Positions 26,983-34,940 are shown, counted from the stretch's first letter. The stretch: DNA of 64,000 nucleotides from UBA2336 sp964404445 (GCA_964404445.1 CAYOJW010000005.1:1-64000); one strand, 5' to 3'. Numbers and translations: made by a program. Notes: generated from the letters alone by a model not told the origin.

Positions 26983-27059
26983 ATATGTGTTTGTGGCTAA
27001 AAATTAAAACGTTTCAACTTTTTAGATGAAAGATGTGTCAAATGGAAAAAGTAGCATCC

Positions 27060-27425
27060 ATGAAAAAATTATTCATAGTATTGACAATACTGATTTTTGC
27101 CTCCTGTAACGAGAATGAAAACCCAACCTATAAACTCACCGGAAGATGGAAATGGGCGTATATATGTGGAGGGTTTACCGGTGCATGTGGTTATGCTGAT
27201 GAAAACACCACAAGAATACTCGAAATCACAAAAAACAAAATGACGGAAACATTTAATGACCAATCCGTAACGATAACAGCATATTCAGTATTATCTAAAA
27301 CGAATTACAAAGGCTATACCGAATATCAAATCCAGTTTGATAATGAATCAGTTTGCAGAATTAAAACAACCAAAAAAACTCTTGAAATTGAAGAAGGCGA
27401 CATATGGATTGGCTATAAAAAATAG
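27060..27425 (+). CDS. Small uncharacterised lipoprotein
   Basis: A 121-residue protein starting MKKLFIVLTILIFASCNENE, a clear lipoprotein signal with the cysteine at C16. The mature part (YKLTGRWKWAYICGGFTGAC, then TRILEITKNKMTET) looks like a small beta-sheet domain of the lipocalin-like kind common in Bacteroidota lipoproteins. The frame is open from 27033, but the ATG at 27060 begins the signal peptide directly. It is AT-rich relative to its neighbours. No specific function can be given. Confidence 0.72.
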   Translation: MKKLFIVLTILIFASCNENENPTYKLTGRWKWAYICGGFTGACGYADENTTRILEITKNKMTETFNDQSVTITAYSVLSKTNYKGYTEYQIQFDNESVCRIKTTKKTLEIEEGDIWIGYKK

Positions 27426-27503
27426 GATTATGCACGATTCTAACCTTTTACAGGCAGAATACCCGTTGTTTCCCGGATTTACCACCCTCTGGACTTTTGA
27501 TAA

Positions 27504-27511
27504 TACTTTTG
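27504..27511 (+). promoter_or_regulatory. -7 box before a 32-aa gene
   Basis: TACTTTTG is an exact TAnnTTTG match 37 nt before the ATG of the lysine-rich small protein at 27549. No TTG lies at the proper spacing, so it is a partial promoter call. Confidence 0.4.
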
Positions 27512-27548
27512 CTTACTTTGTTACCGCACATTCAAAACAAAAATTGCT

Positions 27549-27647
27549 ATGGCTAAAGGACAAGACAAACGGAAGGAAGACAAAAAGAAACCGGCCAAAA
27601 CCCTGAAAGAAAAGCGTGCCGAAAAGCGCGCTAAGAAAGGCGGGTAA
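27549..27647 (+). CDS. Lysine/arginine-rich 32-aa protein
   Basis: A very small open frame, MAKGQDKRKEDKKKPAKTLK and onward, ending in KRAKKGG; over half of its residues are K, R, E or D. It is too short for usual gene finders. Support comes from an exact -7 box upstream, a strong terminator 9 nt after the stop, and my recollection of similar MAKGQxxxKExKKP peptides in other bacteria. Such peptides may bind nucleic acid or ribosomes; this is a guess from composition. Confidence 0.6.
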   Translation: MAKGQDKRKEDKKKPAKTLKEKRAEKRAKKGG

Positions 27648-27655
27648 TGTTATTT

Positions 27656-27686
27656 AATCGGGCATAGTAGTTGCCCGATTTTTTTT
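27656..27686 (+). terminator. Rho-independent terminator
   Basis: Stem aatcgggca / tgcccgatt (27656-27664 and 27672-27680) with a 7-nt loop is followed by a run of T. It closes the unit containing the 32-aa gene. Confidence 0.85.
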
Positions 27687-27708
27687 GTTTACACTTTTAT
27701 CCAGAACT

Positions 27709-28191
27709 ATGAAAATCAACAAACTCCTTTTAGTCCTTTGTTTCCTGTCGTTTTCGGTTTCCCTGTCTGCCCAACAGGTTACGGCCACACCGGCTAACCT
27801 GTCGAAGCTGGCCTGGCTTACCGGTACCTGGGAGCGTACCAACAGCCTTAAACCGGGGCGCGTGCAAACCGAAACATGGAAAGCAACAGCCAACAATTTA
27901 TACGGAGGAAGCTTTGTTACCGTGCTAAACGGTGATACCACCATTGCCGAGAAATTCAGCATTGTAATCAAAAACAATGCATTGTTTTATGTGGCCGATG
28001 TGCCTGATAATTCGCAGCCGGTTTACTTTAAGATGGTAGCCCTGGCCGATAATGGTTTTGTGTGCGAAAACCCTTCGCATGATTTTCCCAAGAAGATCAC
28101 CTACCGGTATAAAGGCGATAACTTAACAGCCACCATTACCGATGGCTACCGCATGGTCGAGTTTGTGTTTAAAAAGCGGACTCAACCATAA
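27709..28191 (+). CDS. DUF6265-like secreted protein
   Basis: A 160-residue protein with a signal peptide (LLLVLCFLSFSVSLSAQQ, cleavage near residue 20). The core LAWLTGTWERTNSLKPGRVQ and later VCENPSHDFPKKITYRY fit the lipocalin-like DUF6265 family, where the NPSHDFP motif is typical. Function unknown. The frame begins at 27685, but the ATG at 27709 gives the signal peptide directly and leaves room for the upstream terminator. Confidence 0.8.
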   Translation: MKINKLLLVLCFLSFSVSLSAQQVTATPANLSKLAWLTGTWERTNSLKPGRVQTETWKATANNLYGGSFVTVLNGDTTIAEKFSIVIKNNALFYVADVPDNSQPVYFKMVALADNGFVCENPSHDFPKKITYRYKGDNLTATITDGYRMVEFVFKKRTQP

Positions 28192-28203
28192 CCTGAACAT
28201 AGC

Positions 28204-28962
28204 CTACGCTTTTAACTTTTTACACTCCACTAACCAGTCCCACGGATAAGGGTCTTTCAGCCAGTCGGGCGGTGAAGCCAGTTCGCTGTCCCAGTTGTAT
28301 TCGATTTTTTCAATAGCCGTAATGTGCAAGCCTGCCTGCCGGAAAACCACCGGTAACTCGGTCTGCATAAAATGTTTGGTAGGCACACCGTCAATATAAA
28401 TAATGCCTTCTATGATTTTGCGCTTATGAGCTTTAAAGTAATCAAATTCTGTTTCCGGAATATCTTCAAGGGCTACTCCTTCCCTTTTGTAGATTTCGAT
28501 AAGCCTCCAGGCAGCGTATAGTACCGAGTCAAGCGAAGGCAACACAACCAAAGCCCGACCGGTTGATTTCAAACATTGGCCGATGTTGGCCAGCATAGCG
28601 TGTGTTTTGGTAATATCGGGCAGCATGGCCACGTTACAGCAAAACACCAGATCGGCTTTGGGCAATGGTAATTGTGCTTGTGTAAGATCAAGTTGTTTGA
28701 ATTCGATGTTTTTGAACGGCCGTTGTCTGGCCTGATCGAGCAGTGCTTCGGAAATATCGGCAGCGATAATTTTTTTAACGTGAGGCGCTATATACTCAAA
28801 CGATTTTCCGGTTCCACAACCAAAATCAATAACCGTATATTTTTTGTTGGCGTATTTCCTGAAATACTTTTTCAGGATGCGGTTACGGTCGCTCTTAAAA
28901 ACATCAAAAATTTGCTGATTGTAATTTCCCCCGATGGCATCCCAGTGCTTTTCTTCATTCAT
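28204..28962 (-). CDS. Class I SAM-dependent methyltransferase
   Basis: A 252-residue enzyme. The SAM-binding motif I is YTVIDFGCGTGKSFEYIAPH near residues 38-57, with the acidic motif II end KIIAADISEALLDQAR near 64-79. A Methyltransf_11/25-type motif FKQLDLTQAQLPLPKADLVF follows. The substrate cannot be told. It is convergent with the DUF6265 gene (12 bp apart) and 5 bp downstream of the nitronate monooxygenase-like gene on the same strand, so those two may form one unit. Confidence 0.86.
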   Translation of the reverse strand: MNEEKHWDAIGGNYNQQIFDVFKSDRNRILKKYFRKYANKKYTVIDFGCGTGKSFEYIAPHVKKIIAADISEALLDQARQRPFKNIEFKQLDLTQAQLPLPKADLVFCCNVAMLPDITKTHAMLANIGQCLKSTGRALVVLPSLDSVLYAAWRLIEIYKREGVALEDIPETEFDYFKAHKRKIIEGIIYIDGVPTKHFMQTELPVVFRQAGLHITAIEKIEYNWDSELASPPDWLKDPYPWDWLVECKKLKA

Positions 28963-28967
28963 GGCGT

Positions 28968-29948
28968 CTATTTTCCGGTTGCAAGATCGTATTCGTGCGT
29001 AAGTGTTTTTACAATATCGGCCATTGGCCGTATGCGCTTAACGTGTTCAATGGCTGGCCCCGCGCACCAAACGGTTTTATACGTTGCACCGAAAGCAGCA
29101 CGCTCAACGGCTTTCATCCCCCGAAAGGCAAGCAACATTTTAGCATACTTCTTTAATGTTTTATTGTTGTTCAGTATCCACTCTAACCAATTGGCTTTTG
29201 TGCCTAATTGCTGCACATACGGAGTGTTGATCACCGTAAGAGCCGAGCCTGACAATTTGGTAGTGCGTACAATATCTTTCGCACCGTAATCAATCATGGC
29301 CTGTTTATACTCGGGCGATATGTCGGCTTCGTTACAGGCAATAAAAATTGTACCGACCGAAGCACCGATAGCCCCCTGATCGATAACGTTTTTAAGATCG
29401 TTTCCCGTGGCAATCCCTCCTGCCGATATAACGGGGATACGGCAATTTTCACGCAACGTTTTGATCAATGTTTCCGGATTTAAGTTTCCGGCATGACCTC
29501 CCGCCTGGTTGTTCACGGCAATAACGGCATCGGCACCTAAGGCTTCTACCTTTTGCGCGTAAGCCAAATCCACCACATCGCAAAACACTTTTATCCCTAA
29601 CGGTTTGCTTTGATCGATCACCTCTTTGGGGTTACCCAACGATGTAATGATGTAGGGTACTTTTAGCTCAACCAATGTTTGCAGTTGGCTTTTGTATTTC
29701 GGGTTCGATTTGTTCACAATCAGGTTAACGCCAAACGGTTTGTTTGTGGCCGCTTTAATTTCGTTAATGGCAGCTCTCAACTCGGCATCGGTACGGTAGT
29801 TCAGCGCAGGAAATGCCGCGCTCACACCATTTTGCAAGGCGGCAATCACCATTTTGGTGTTAGAGATCAGGAACATGGGCGCAACAATTACGGGGTAATC
29901 AATGCCCAGAAGTTTATCGAGGGTAACGTGTTGGGTAGGTAAAGTCAT
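28968..29948 (-). CDS. Nitronate monooxygenase-family FMN enzyme
   Basis: A 326-residue TIM-barrel flavoprotein of the 2-nitropropane dioxygenase/nitronate monooxygenase family. Seen are GIDYPVIVAPMFLISNTKMV at the N-terminus, AVNNQAGGHAGNLNPETLIK near residues 165-185 (with the catalytic-region H) and VISAGGIATGNDLKNVIDQG with ASVGTIFIACNE near 195-225, the FMN phosphate site. The frame extends to 30005, but MTLPTQHVTLDKLLG at 29948 fits the family start. The related FabK enoyl-ACP reductase is an alternative, but the HAGN motif favours nitronate monooxygenase. Confidence 0.85.
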   Translation of the reverse strand: MTLPTQHVTLDKLLGIDYPVIVAPMFLISNTKMVIAALQNGVSAAFPALNYRTDAELRAAINEIKAATNKPFGVNLIVNKSNPKYKSQLQTLVELKVPYIITSLGNPKEVIDQSKPLGIKVFCDVVDLAYAQKVEALGADAVIAVNNQAGGHAGNLNPETLIKTLRENCRIPVISAGGIATGNDLKNVIDQGAIGASVGTIFIACNEADISPEYKQAMIDYGAKDIVRTTKLSGSALTVINTPYVQQLGTKANWLEWILNNNKTLKKYAKMLLAFRGMKAVERAAFGATYKTVWCAGPAIEHVKRIRPMADIVKTLTHEYDLATGK

Positions 29949-30060
29949 TGTCATCACTAAATGTAACATTTTACAGCGAGTCTGAAAAACCGGTATCGTT
30001 TGCATTCACGAAACGCAAAAGTCAATGGTTTTGTATTAAGGAATTATCAAGTAAATATGA

Positions 30061-30237
30061 TATTTTTGCAACCCTCTTCGGTTGTCGTCCGTAAGAGTGG
30101 GTGTGATGATTTTTTTGATCGCAGGTTGTTTTTAAGATACTTTTTTTGAGAACCTCCGTAACTCCATACAGTTATTCTGCGTCTCGTCACAAAAACAAAA
30201 TTAAAAATCAGCGAACACGCTGGATATAAATTATACT
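30061..30237 (+). promoter_or_regulatory. Promoter and possible structured leader
   Basis: An exact -7 box TATTTTTG (30061-30068) starts this stretch, though the nearest upstream TTG is 27 nt away. About 165 nt of noncoding sequence follow before the ATG at 30238. Three hairpins can be drawn: accctctt with aagagtgggt (one bulge) just after the box, gtaact with agttat, and cagcg-aaca-cgctg at 30209-30222. I recognise no riboswitch family. It may be a regulated leader or a separate small RNA. Confidence 0.35.
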
Positions 30238-30591
30238 ATGGGCTGGAGCACATTATATGCACATGGCAAACCTGGTTTTGAACAGGAAGTGTTAAATCAA
30301 TTAGAGCATTCAAGCATCGGCTTTATGCCGGGCAGCATGGGCAGTGAAGAAAATATTGCACTGTACTGGGTGGATGAACACACCAACATCCGTGATTTTA
30401 AGAAGGCCGTGGGCAGCAAACTTGTATTGAAATACCGTATCCGGTTTTTTGATAGCTTAGAAAGCCTTCAACAATATCAGGAAAGCCGGTTAGCAACCGA
30501 TATGTTCAACGATCAGGACGCGGCATTCATCCGCCAGGTGGTAAGTTGGGAAGAGAGCCATCCTAACCACCATTACAAACATAGCGCTTAA
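30238..30591 (+). CDS. Conserved hypothetical protein
   Basis: A 117-residue soluble protein, MGWSTLYAHGKPGFEQEVLN onward, ending HPNHHYKHSA. It has no signal peptide or membrane segment. I do not recognise a family. The mixed alpha/beta pattern with YRIRFFDSLESLQQYQ looks well folded, and codon use is like that of its neighbours. Its stop overlaps the stop of the convergent RNA helicase by 4 bp. The leader upstream is unusually long. Confidence 0.7.
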   Translation: MGWSTLYAHGKPGFEQEVLNQLEHSSIGFMPGSMGSEENIALYWVDEHTNIRDFKKAVGSKLVLKYRIRFFDSLESLQQYQESRLATDMFNDQDAAFIRQVVSWEESHPNHHYKHSA

Positions 30592-31823
30592 CGTTTCGAC
30601 TGATTTCTATGCGGCCTGTTGTTGTTTGTACCGGGTCGTTTTCCAAATTTTTTTTTCTTTTTCCCTCCGTTTACCTCCGGACTGTACGCAGGGCCATCGC
30701 CTAATGCTTCAGGCAGTTTTAGCTTAGGTATGTCTTTACCGATTAAACTCTCGATGCTGTAAAACTTACGCTGATCGAGCTGGTTGATAAAAGTTATGGC
30801 TGTACCGGTTGTTTCGGCACGGGCTGTACGACCAATGCGGTGAATATAATCTTCCGGGTCGGGCGGCACATCGTAGTTGATCACTAAACCGATGCCGTCA
30901 ACATCAATACCGCGCGAAAGCACATCGGTACCGATTAAAACCGATAGCTGTTTATTTTTAAACTCACGCAAAATGTTTTCGCGCTCGTTCTGTTCTAAAT
31001 CTGAATGAATGGCTTTTACAGGCAAGCCGATCCGGTGCAATGTTTGGCTGAGCCGTTTTACATTTTCTTTTGTCGATGCAAAAATGATGATGCTCTTATG
31101 CTCGTCTGTTTTTAAAATATGTTTGAGCAACTCAAGTTTTTGCGGCTCATGCACTACATAAGCCTGTTGCAAAATTCCCTCGGCAGGTTTTGATATGGCA
31201 ATATTAACCGTTTCGGGAGCATTCAAAATTTTATCGGCCAATGTGCGGATGCGTGGTGGCATGGTTGCCGAGAACAAAAGCGTTTGCCTGTTTTTCGGTA
31301 ATTGGTTGATGATTTTTACAATATCATCGTAAAAGCCCATGTCTAACATACGGTCGGCCTCGTCAAGCACTAAGTGTTGCAGGTGACCGAATTTGATAGC
31401 GCCTGTCGCCAACAACGATATTAAGCGCCCCGGTGTAGCAATAACAATATCGGCACCTTCTTCGAGAGCACGTTTTTGAACATCCCAGGTAGCGCCATCG
31501 CCACCGCCATAAACCGGAATAGAACTAACGCCCAGAAAATATGCGAAGCCTTCTATTTGCTGATCGATTTGCTGGGCAAGCTCACGGGTTGGGGCAATAA
31601 CCAATGTATTGAGGTGCCGGGTTTCGGTATGAACAATGTTATTGAGTATGGGCAGGATATACGCTGCGGTTTTACCGGTTCCGGTTTGTGCGCAGGCAAT
31701 CAGGTCTTTTTTAGCGAGGATGATCGGAATGGCCTGTTCCTGTATAGGCGTTGGTTTGGTATAACCCATTGACGACAGTCCGTCTAACAGGCGTTCATCG
31801 AGATTAAATTGCTGAAATAACAA
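30588..31823 (-). CDS. DEAD-box RNA helicase, RhlE-type
   Basis: A 411-residue ATP-dependent RNA helicase. All core motifs are seen: the Q-motif region around PTPIQEQAIPI, Walker A AQTGTGKT (45-52), DEAD box LVLDEADRML (D154-D157), SAT (185-187), and HRIGRTARAETTG in the second RecA domain. The C-terminus is a basic tail with GGKKKKKFGKRPGTNNNRPH, usual in RhlE. It probably remodels rRNA or mRNA. It lies next to a cold-shock protein gene on the same strand, and a terminator separates the two. Confidence 0.93.
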   Translation of the reverse strand: MLFQQFNLDERLLDGLSSMGYTKPTPIQEQAIPIILAKKDLIACAQTGTGKTAAYILPILNNIVHTETRHLNTLVIAPTRELAQQIDQQIEGFAYFLGVSSIPVYGGGDGATWDVQKRALEEGADIVIATPGRLISLLATGAIKFGHLQHLVLDEADRMLDMGFYDDIVKIINQLPKNRQTLLFSATMPPRIRTLADKILNAPETVNIAISKPAEGILQQAYVVHEPQKLELLKHILKTDEHKSIIIFASTKENVKRLSQTLHRIGLPVKAIHSDLEQNERENILREFKNKQLSVLIGTDVLSRGIDVDGIGLVINYDVPPDPEDYIHRIGRTARAETTGTAITFINQLDQRKFYSIESLIGKDIPKLKLPEALGDGPAYSPEVNGGKKKKKFGKRPGTNNNRPHRNQSKR

Positions 31824-31849
31824 GTGAGAGGTGGTTTAGGCAAATTAAA

Positions 31850-31873
31850 AAGCCAGACTGTTTGGCCTGGCTT
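31850..31873 (-). terminator. Terminator after the cold-shock gene
   Basis: On the minus strand the stem aagccag / ctggctt (31867-31873 and 31850-31856) is followed by a T-rich run. It lies 20 bp past the stop of the cold-shock gene, which is thus probably transcribed on its own. Confidence 0.75.
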
Positions 31874-31893
31874 ATTAAAACATTCAAAGAGAA

Positions 31894-32085
31894 TTAATTG
31901 GCAACGCGAACATTAACCGCGTTTAATCCTTTTTTTCCTTCTTTAAGCTCAAAGGTGATTTTGTCGTTCTCGCGGATCTTGTCAACAAGCCCTGAAACGT
32001 GAACAAAATACTCTTTTTCTGTTCCTGCCTCTTTTACGAAACCGAATCCTTTGGCTTCGTTGAAGAATTTTACTGTTCCTTCCAT
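31894..32085 (-). CDS. Cold-shock domain protein
   Basis: A 63-residue single CSD protein that binds single-stranded RNA/DNA. The RNP1 motif is GFGFV in NEAKGFGFVKEAGTEK, and the RNP2-like YFVHVSGL follows. The end GKKGLNAVNVRVAN is typical. It acts as an RNA chaperone. A probable promoter and a terminator flank it, so it looks monocistronic between an RNA helicase and a fatty-acid desaturase. Confidence 0.95.
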   Translation of the reverse strand: MEGTVKFFNEAKGFGFVKEAGTEKEYFVHVSGLVDKIRENDKITFELKEGKKGLNAVNVRVAN

Positions 32086-32120
32086 TGTAATAATTGTGAT
32101 AATTGATATTTAATAATCTG

Positions 32121-32150
32121 TAAAGATAAACAGAATTATTAGTTAAGCAA
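32121..32150 (-). promoter_or_regulatory. Probable promoter of the cold-shock gene
   Basis: On the minus strand TTG (32148-32150) is followed after 19 nt by TATCTTTA (32121-32128), a 7-of-8 match to TAnnTTTG. The leader would be about 30 nt, AT-rich, with no obvious cold-shock structure. Confidence 0.45.
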
Positions 32151-32169
32151 CTATCTTATTCCCATGTAT

Positions 32170-32946
32170 TTACGCAGCCTTTTTCAGACGCTCGCGCTGG
32201 ATGCGGGCTTGCTTTTTGTCAACAAGGCGAATAATGCCCACTTTATCCAGCAACCGGATAACCTGATAAGTCGGGTCGATCTCGTGCCAGCGAATGCCCC
32301 CGAAATTTGCACGATTGCCGTATTTGTGGTGATTGTTGTGATAGCTCTCGCCCATCATTAAAAAATCGACCGGAAGGAAATTCATCGAGGTATCGCCTAC
32401 TTCAAAGTTGCGGTAACCGTATTTGTGCGCAAACCAGTTAATGATCGCACCGTGGATCGGGCTCATTAAAAAGTGAATAGGCAACAACAGCCATAACCAC
32501 CATACCGGGGCAAACAAGGCATATACGGTTATGTATATACCCGCCCAAAAAAGGCGTGACGGCCATGAGCGGGCAAACTTATCGAATGCATACCAGTTAG
32601 GCACGCCTTCGGTAAAGCGCTCGTCCACAATCATACGCTTGTTGGCGATGTCGGAATAGATGGTTTTCGTTTTCCACATCATGTTCCAGATGGTTTCGTC
32701 ATATTTTGGTGAATGCGGGTCGTTTTCGGTATCTGCGAAAGCGTGATGCATACGGTGCATCACCCCGTACCCGTAAGGGCTTAAATAGTTCGATCCCTGG
32801 AAAATCCAGGTTAAGACGTAAAATACCTTTTCGGTGGTTTTACTCATGGTAAATGCCTTGTGTGAAGCGTACCGGTGTAAAAAGAAAGTTTGAAAGAACA
32901 GCGATAAGTACCAGTGTGCTACAAAAAAAATGAAAATGATTTCCAT
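32170..32946 (-). CDS. Acyl-lipid/acyl-CoA fatty-acid desaturase
   Basis: A 258-residue membrane di-iron desaturase. The three histidine boxes are present: HRYASH near residue 24, HRMHHAF near 65, and HNNHH near 204. Hydrophobic pairs at the N-terminus and around 125-160 fit the usual four-helix layout. It introduces a double bond (probably delta-9) into membrane fatty acids and is often induced in the cold. Its place next to a cold-shock protein and an RNA helicase fits that role. Confidence 0.92.
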   Translation of the reverse strand: MEIIFIFFVAHWYLSLFFQTFFLHRYASHKAFTMSKTTEKVFYVLTWIFQGSNYLSPYGYGVMHRMHHAFADTENDPHSPKYDETIWNMMWKTKTIYSDIANKRMIVDERFTEGVPNWYAFDKFARSWPSRLFWAGIYITVYALFAPVWWLWLLLPIHFLMSPIHGAIINWFAHKYGYRNFEVGDTSMNFLPVDFLMMGESYHNNHHKYGNRANFGGIRWHEIDPTYQVIRLLDKVGIIRLVDKKQARIQRERLKKAA

Positions 32947-33043
32947 AGGTTAAAAGTCAAAAACGTTTTAGCCGACCTGTTTTCAGGCCGATAAGGTGTA
33001 AGACAAACCCAACCGGGATTTGTGACAGGATTTGAGGAAATTT

Positions 33044-33658
33044 TTACGATTTTTTACCGATACGAGCGGAAATATCACTTTTCAGGTCTTGAATAAAGTG
33101 CGAAGGCCCTGCCGAACAGGCGTTTTTGAAACTTTCTAACAAATGAGTTTCGGGCAGTTCAAAATTGATTTTTGGGGCAGTATCGCTAAGTTTTTTCTTC
33201 GCCCGGCTCAATAACTGGCGGCAATGATCGGCCTTTTTATCGAGCACTTTCTGAATAGACTCGTAATCGAAATCAAAAACCTCTTTCAGCAGGTAGGCAG
33301 CGCGTTCTAAAGGTTCAAGCTTGGCCTGAATTACCTTAAAAGCGGCCGAAAGCTCGGCTTCCATGTCTAAATGTGAGAAATCGGTTTCCTTAAACCGGGT
33401 AATAAGTTGCGCCAGTTTGCTGGAATCCCAATATTCTTCTCTCTTCTTACGCAGGGTATTCAGGTGATTTTTGCAGTTATTGATAACAGAAGTTATCAGG
33501 TATGCTTTTGTGTTGGCGATGGTGCCCGGCTCAATGCTGAGCCACTTTACGAAGGTGTCTTGTACAATATCTTCCGCGTCCTGCCGACAACGCAATATGT
33601 TATAGGCTACCGAGTGTAGTAATGGATGATAAAGTGTAATAGCCTGAGCGTGATTCAT
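33044..33658 (-). CDS. ECF-like sigma-70 family sigma factor
   Basis: A 204-residue sigma factor. Region 2 is seen in HSVAYNILRCRQDAEDIVQD near residues 15-35. Region 4 is PLERAAYLLKEVFDFDYESI near 115-135, then KADHCRQLLSRAKKKL. These resemble the ECF41/SigJ type, but the usual SnoaL-like C-terminal extension is lacking; only about 45 extra residues follow. No anti-sigma gene is adjacent. The frame begins at 33667, but an exact -7 box covers that spot, so the ATG at 33658 is preferred. Confidence 0.85.
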   Translation of the reverse strand: MNHAQAITLYHPLLHSVAYNILRCRQDAEDIVQDTFVKWLSIEPGTIANTKAYLITSVINNCKNHLNTLRKKREEYWDSSKLAQLITRFKETDFSHLDMEAELSAAFKVIQAKLEPLERAAYLLKEVFDFDYESIQKVLDKKADHCRQLLSRAKKKLSDTAPKINFELPETHLLESFKNACSAGPSHFIQDLKSDISARIGKKS

Positions 33659-33664
33659 ACGGTA

Positions 33665-33672
33665 CAAAGTTA
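33665..33672 (-). promoter_or_regulatory. -7 box abutting the sigma-factor start
   Basis: Read on the minus strand this is TAACTTTG, an exact TAnnTTTG. It ends only 6 nt before the ATG at 33658, so transcription would begin at or very near the start codon, giving a leaderless or nearly leaderless mRNA. Confidence 0.4.
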
Positions 33673-33738
33673 GCTAAATTATCGACAAAATTGACGCTGT
33701 TCGATGCCGTTTGCGTACTTTAAAACCTGAATTTAATC

Positions 33739-34137
33739 ATGTCAAAAAACACTTTTCGGTACGAAATAACGGTTAGCGAACAGGATATTGACGACCTGCG
33801 GCACGTAAACAACGTGGTGTATCTGCGTTGGGTGCAAGATGCTGCCACCGCCCACTGGAATGCCGTTGCTGCCGATGTGTTAAAAACCAACTATGCCTGG
33901 GTTGTGCTTCGCCACGAAATCGATTATAAAAAACCGGCCGTTTTGGGTGATACGGTTTTGGCAGAAACGTGGGTGAGTTCGTGCGAGGGTGTCCGGTCGG
34001 TACGGCACGTGAAAATGCTGAACGCACAAACCGGTGAACTGTTGGCCGAAGCTAGAACCACATGGTGCCTGTTAGACGCTCAAACCAAACGCCCCAGGCG
34101 GATTGAAGCCGATATTACAGCTATTTTTTTGCCATAG
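33739..34137 (+). CDS. Hotdog-fold acyl-CoA thioesterase
   Basis: A 132-residue 4HBT-type thioesterase. The family pattern YEITVSEQDIDDLRHVNNVV then YLRWVQDAATAHWN is present near residues 8-40, with the catalytic D/N region in DDLRHVNN. The middle has VVLRHEIDYKKPAVLGDTV, typical of the beta-sheet. It hydrolyses acyl-CoA thioesters; the chain specificity is unknown. It is divergent from the sigma-factor gene with a shared 80-bp upstream region. Confidence 0.88.
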   Translation: MSKNTFRYEITVSEQDIDDLRHVNNVVYLRWVQDAATAHWNAVAADVLKTNYAWVVLRHEIDYKKPAVLGDTVLAETWVSSCEGVRSVRHVKMLNAQTGELLAEARTTWCLLDAQTKRPRRIEADITAIFLP

Positions 34138-34235
34138 TATTGTACGGGTAATACCATAAAAGCACCGGTAACTCGTTAAAGTGGTGTGCGGTTTAATTTC
34201 AATGCCTTACCTTTAAAACACAAATCATATAGTAT

Positions 34236-34778
34236 ATGAAGAAACTACTGACTGTTCTGATCTTCTTGCTTGTATCACAAGTTGCCTGGAGCCAGACTAC
34301 TGCGTACGGTAATTTTAAATTGGTCGATCAGGAAATCATCTATCAAAAAGTATTTACGCAAGATTCGATTACGGCTGAAAAACTGGCCGATTATTATAAA
34401 ACACTTCCCTATGTTTCAAACATAACAACCAAAAACGATGGTGTTGAATTCGATGTAAACGACATGACTGTCGATTACAAGAAGTTTCAATTTAGCCAGG
34501 TGGCTACACCGGCTATCATCCAAACCGGTAAATACAGTGGCAAGGTGTCGGTTACTGTGCGTGATGGCCGTTATCGTGTAACCGTTAATGCCATTCAGCT
34601 AACCGGTGATAATGTTTATAAGAAAATCACGACCAAAGAAAACCTGACTACCTACGCGAGTAAAAATAACGGTACGGTGCTGCACCCCGATTGGTGTCGC
34701 CCCAACCAATTAGGCTTGCTCGATAAAGCCTTTACCGACCGGTTAGAATGTAAAAAAGCGGATGATGGGGATTGGTAG
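34236..34778 (+). CDS. Secreted protein, DUF4468-like
   Basis: A 180-residue protein with a signal peptide (LLTVLIFLLVSQVAWSQ, cleavage near residue 19). The mature part has the look of the DUF4468/TBP-like fold of Bacteroidota exported proteins: LVDQEIIYQKVFTQDSITAE near 30-50 and GKVSVTVRDGRYRVTVNAIQ near 108-127. Two cysteines (in HPDWCRPN and RLECKK) near the end could form a disulphide. Family assignment is tentative; function unknown. Confidence 0.65.
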   Translation: MKKLLTVLIFLLVSQVAWSQTTAYGNFKLVDQEIIYQKVFTQDSITAEKLADYYKTLPYVSNITTKNDGVEFDVNDMTVDYKKFQFSQVATPAIIQTGKYSGKVSVTVRDGRYRVTVNAIQLTGDNVYKKITTKENLTTYASKNNGTVLHPDWCRPNQLGLLDKAFTDRLECKKADDGDW

Positions 34779-34822
34779 AAAAGAATAAAGTAAAAGACAA
34801 CTCAAAAAATATTTATACGACT

Positions 34823-34900
34823 GTCATCCCGAGGAACGAGGGATACTCGAACATACAGAACATACCCAATATTTGAAGATTCCTCGTTCCTCGGAATGAC
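34823..34900. repeat. Dispersed-type hairpin repeat GTCATYCCGAGGAACGAGG
   Basis: Arms gtcatcccgaggaacgagg (from 34823) and cctcgttcctcggaatgac (to 34900) are complementary with one mismatch; they enclose about 40 nt. I recall words of this type as high-copy intergenic repeats in Bacteroidota genomes. It is the only copy in the window. It lies between a plus-strand gene and the 3' end of the minus-strand PBP1A gene, where it could act as a bidirectional end structure. Confidence 0.75.
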
Positions 34901-34940
34901 CCCTACATATTTTGAAACTTCTAATATGTCACTAATATAA

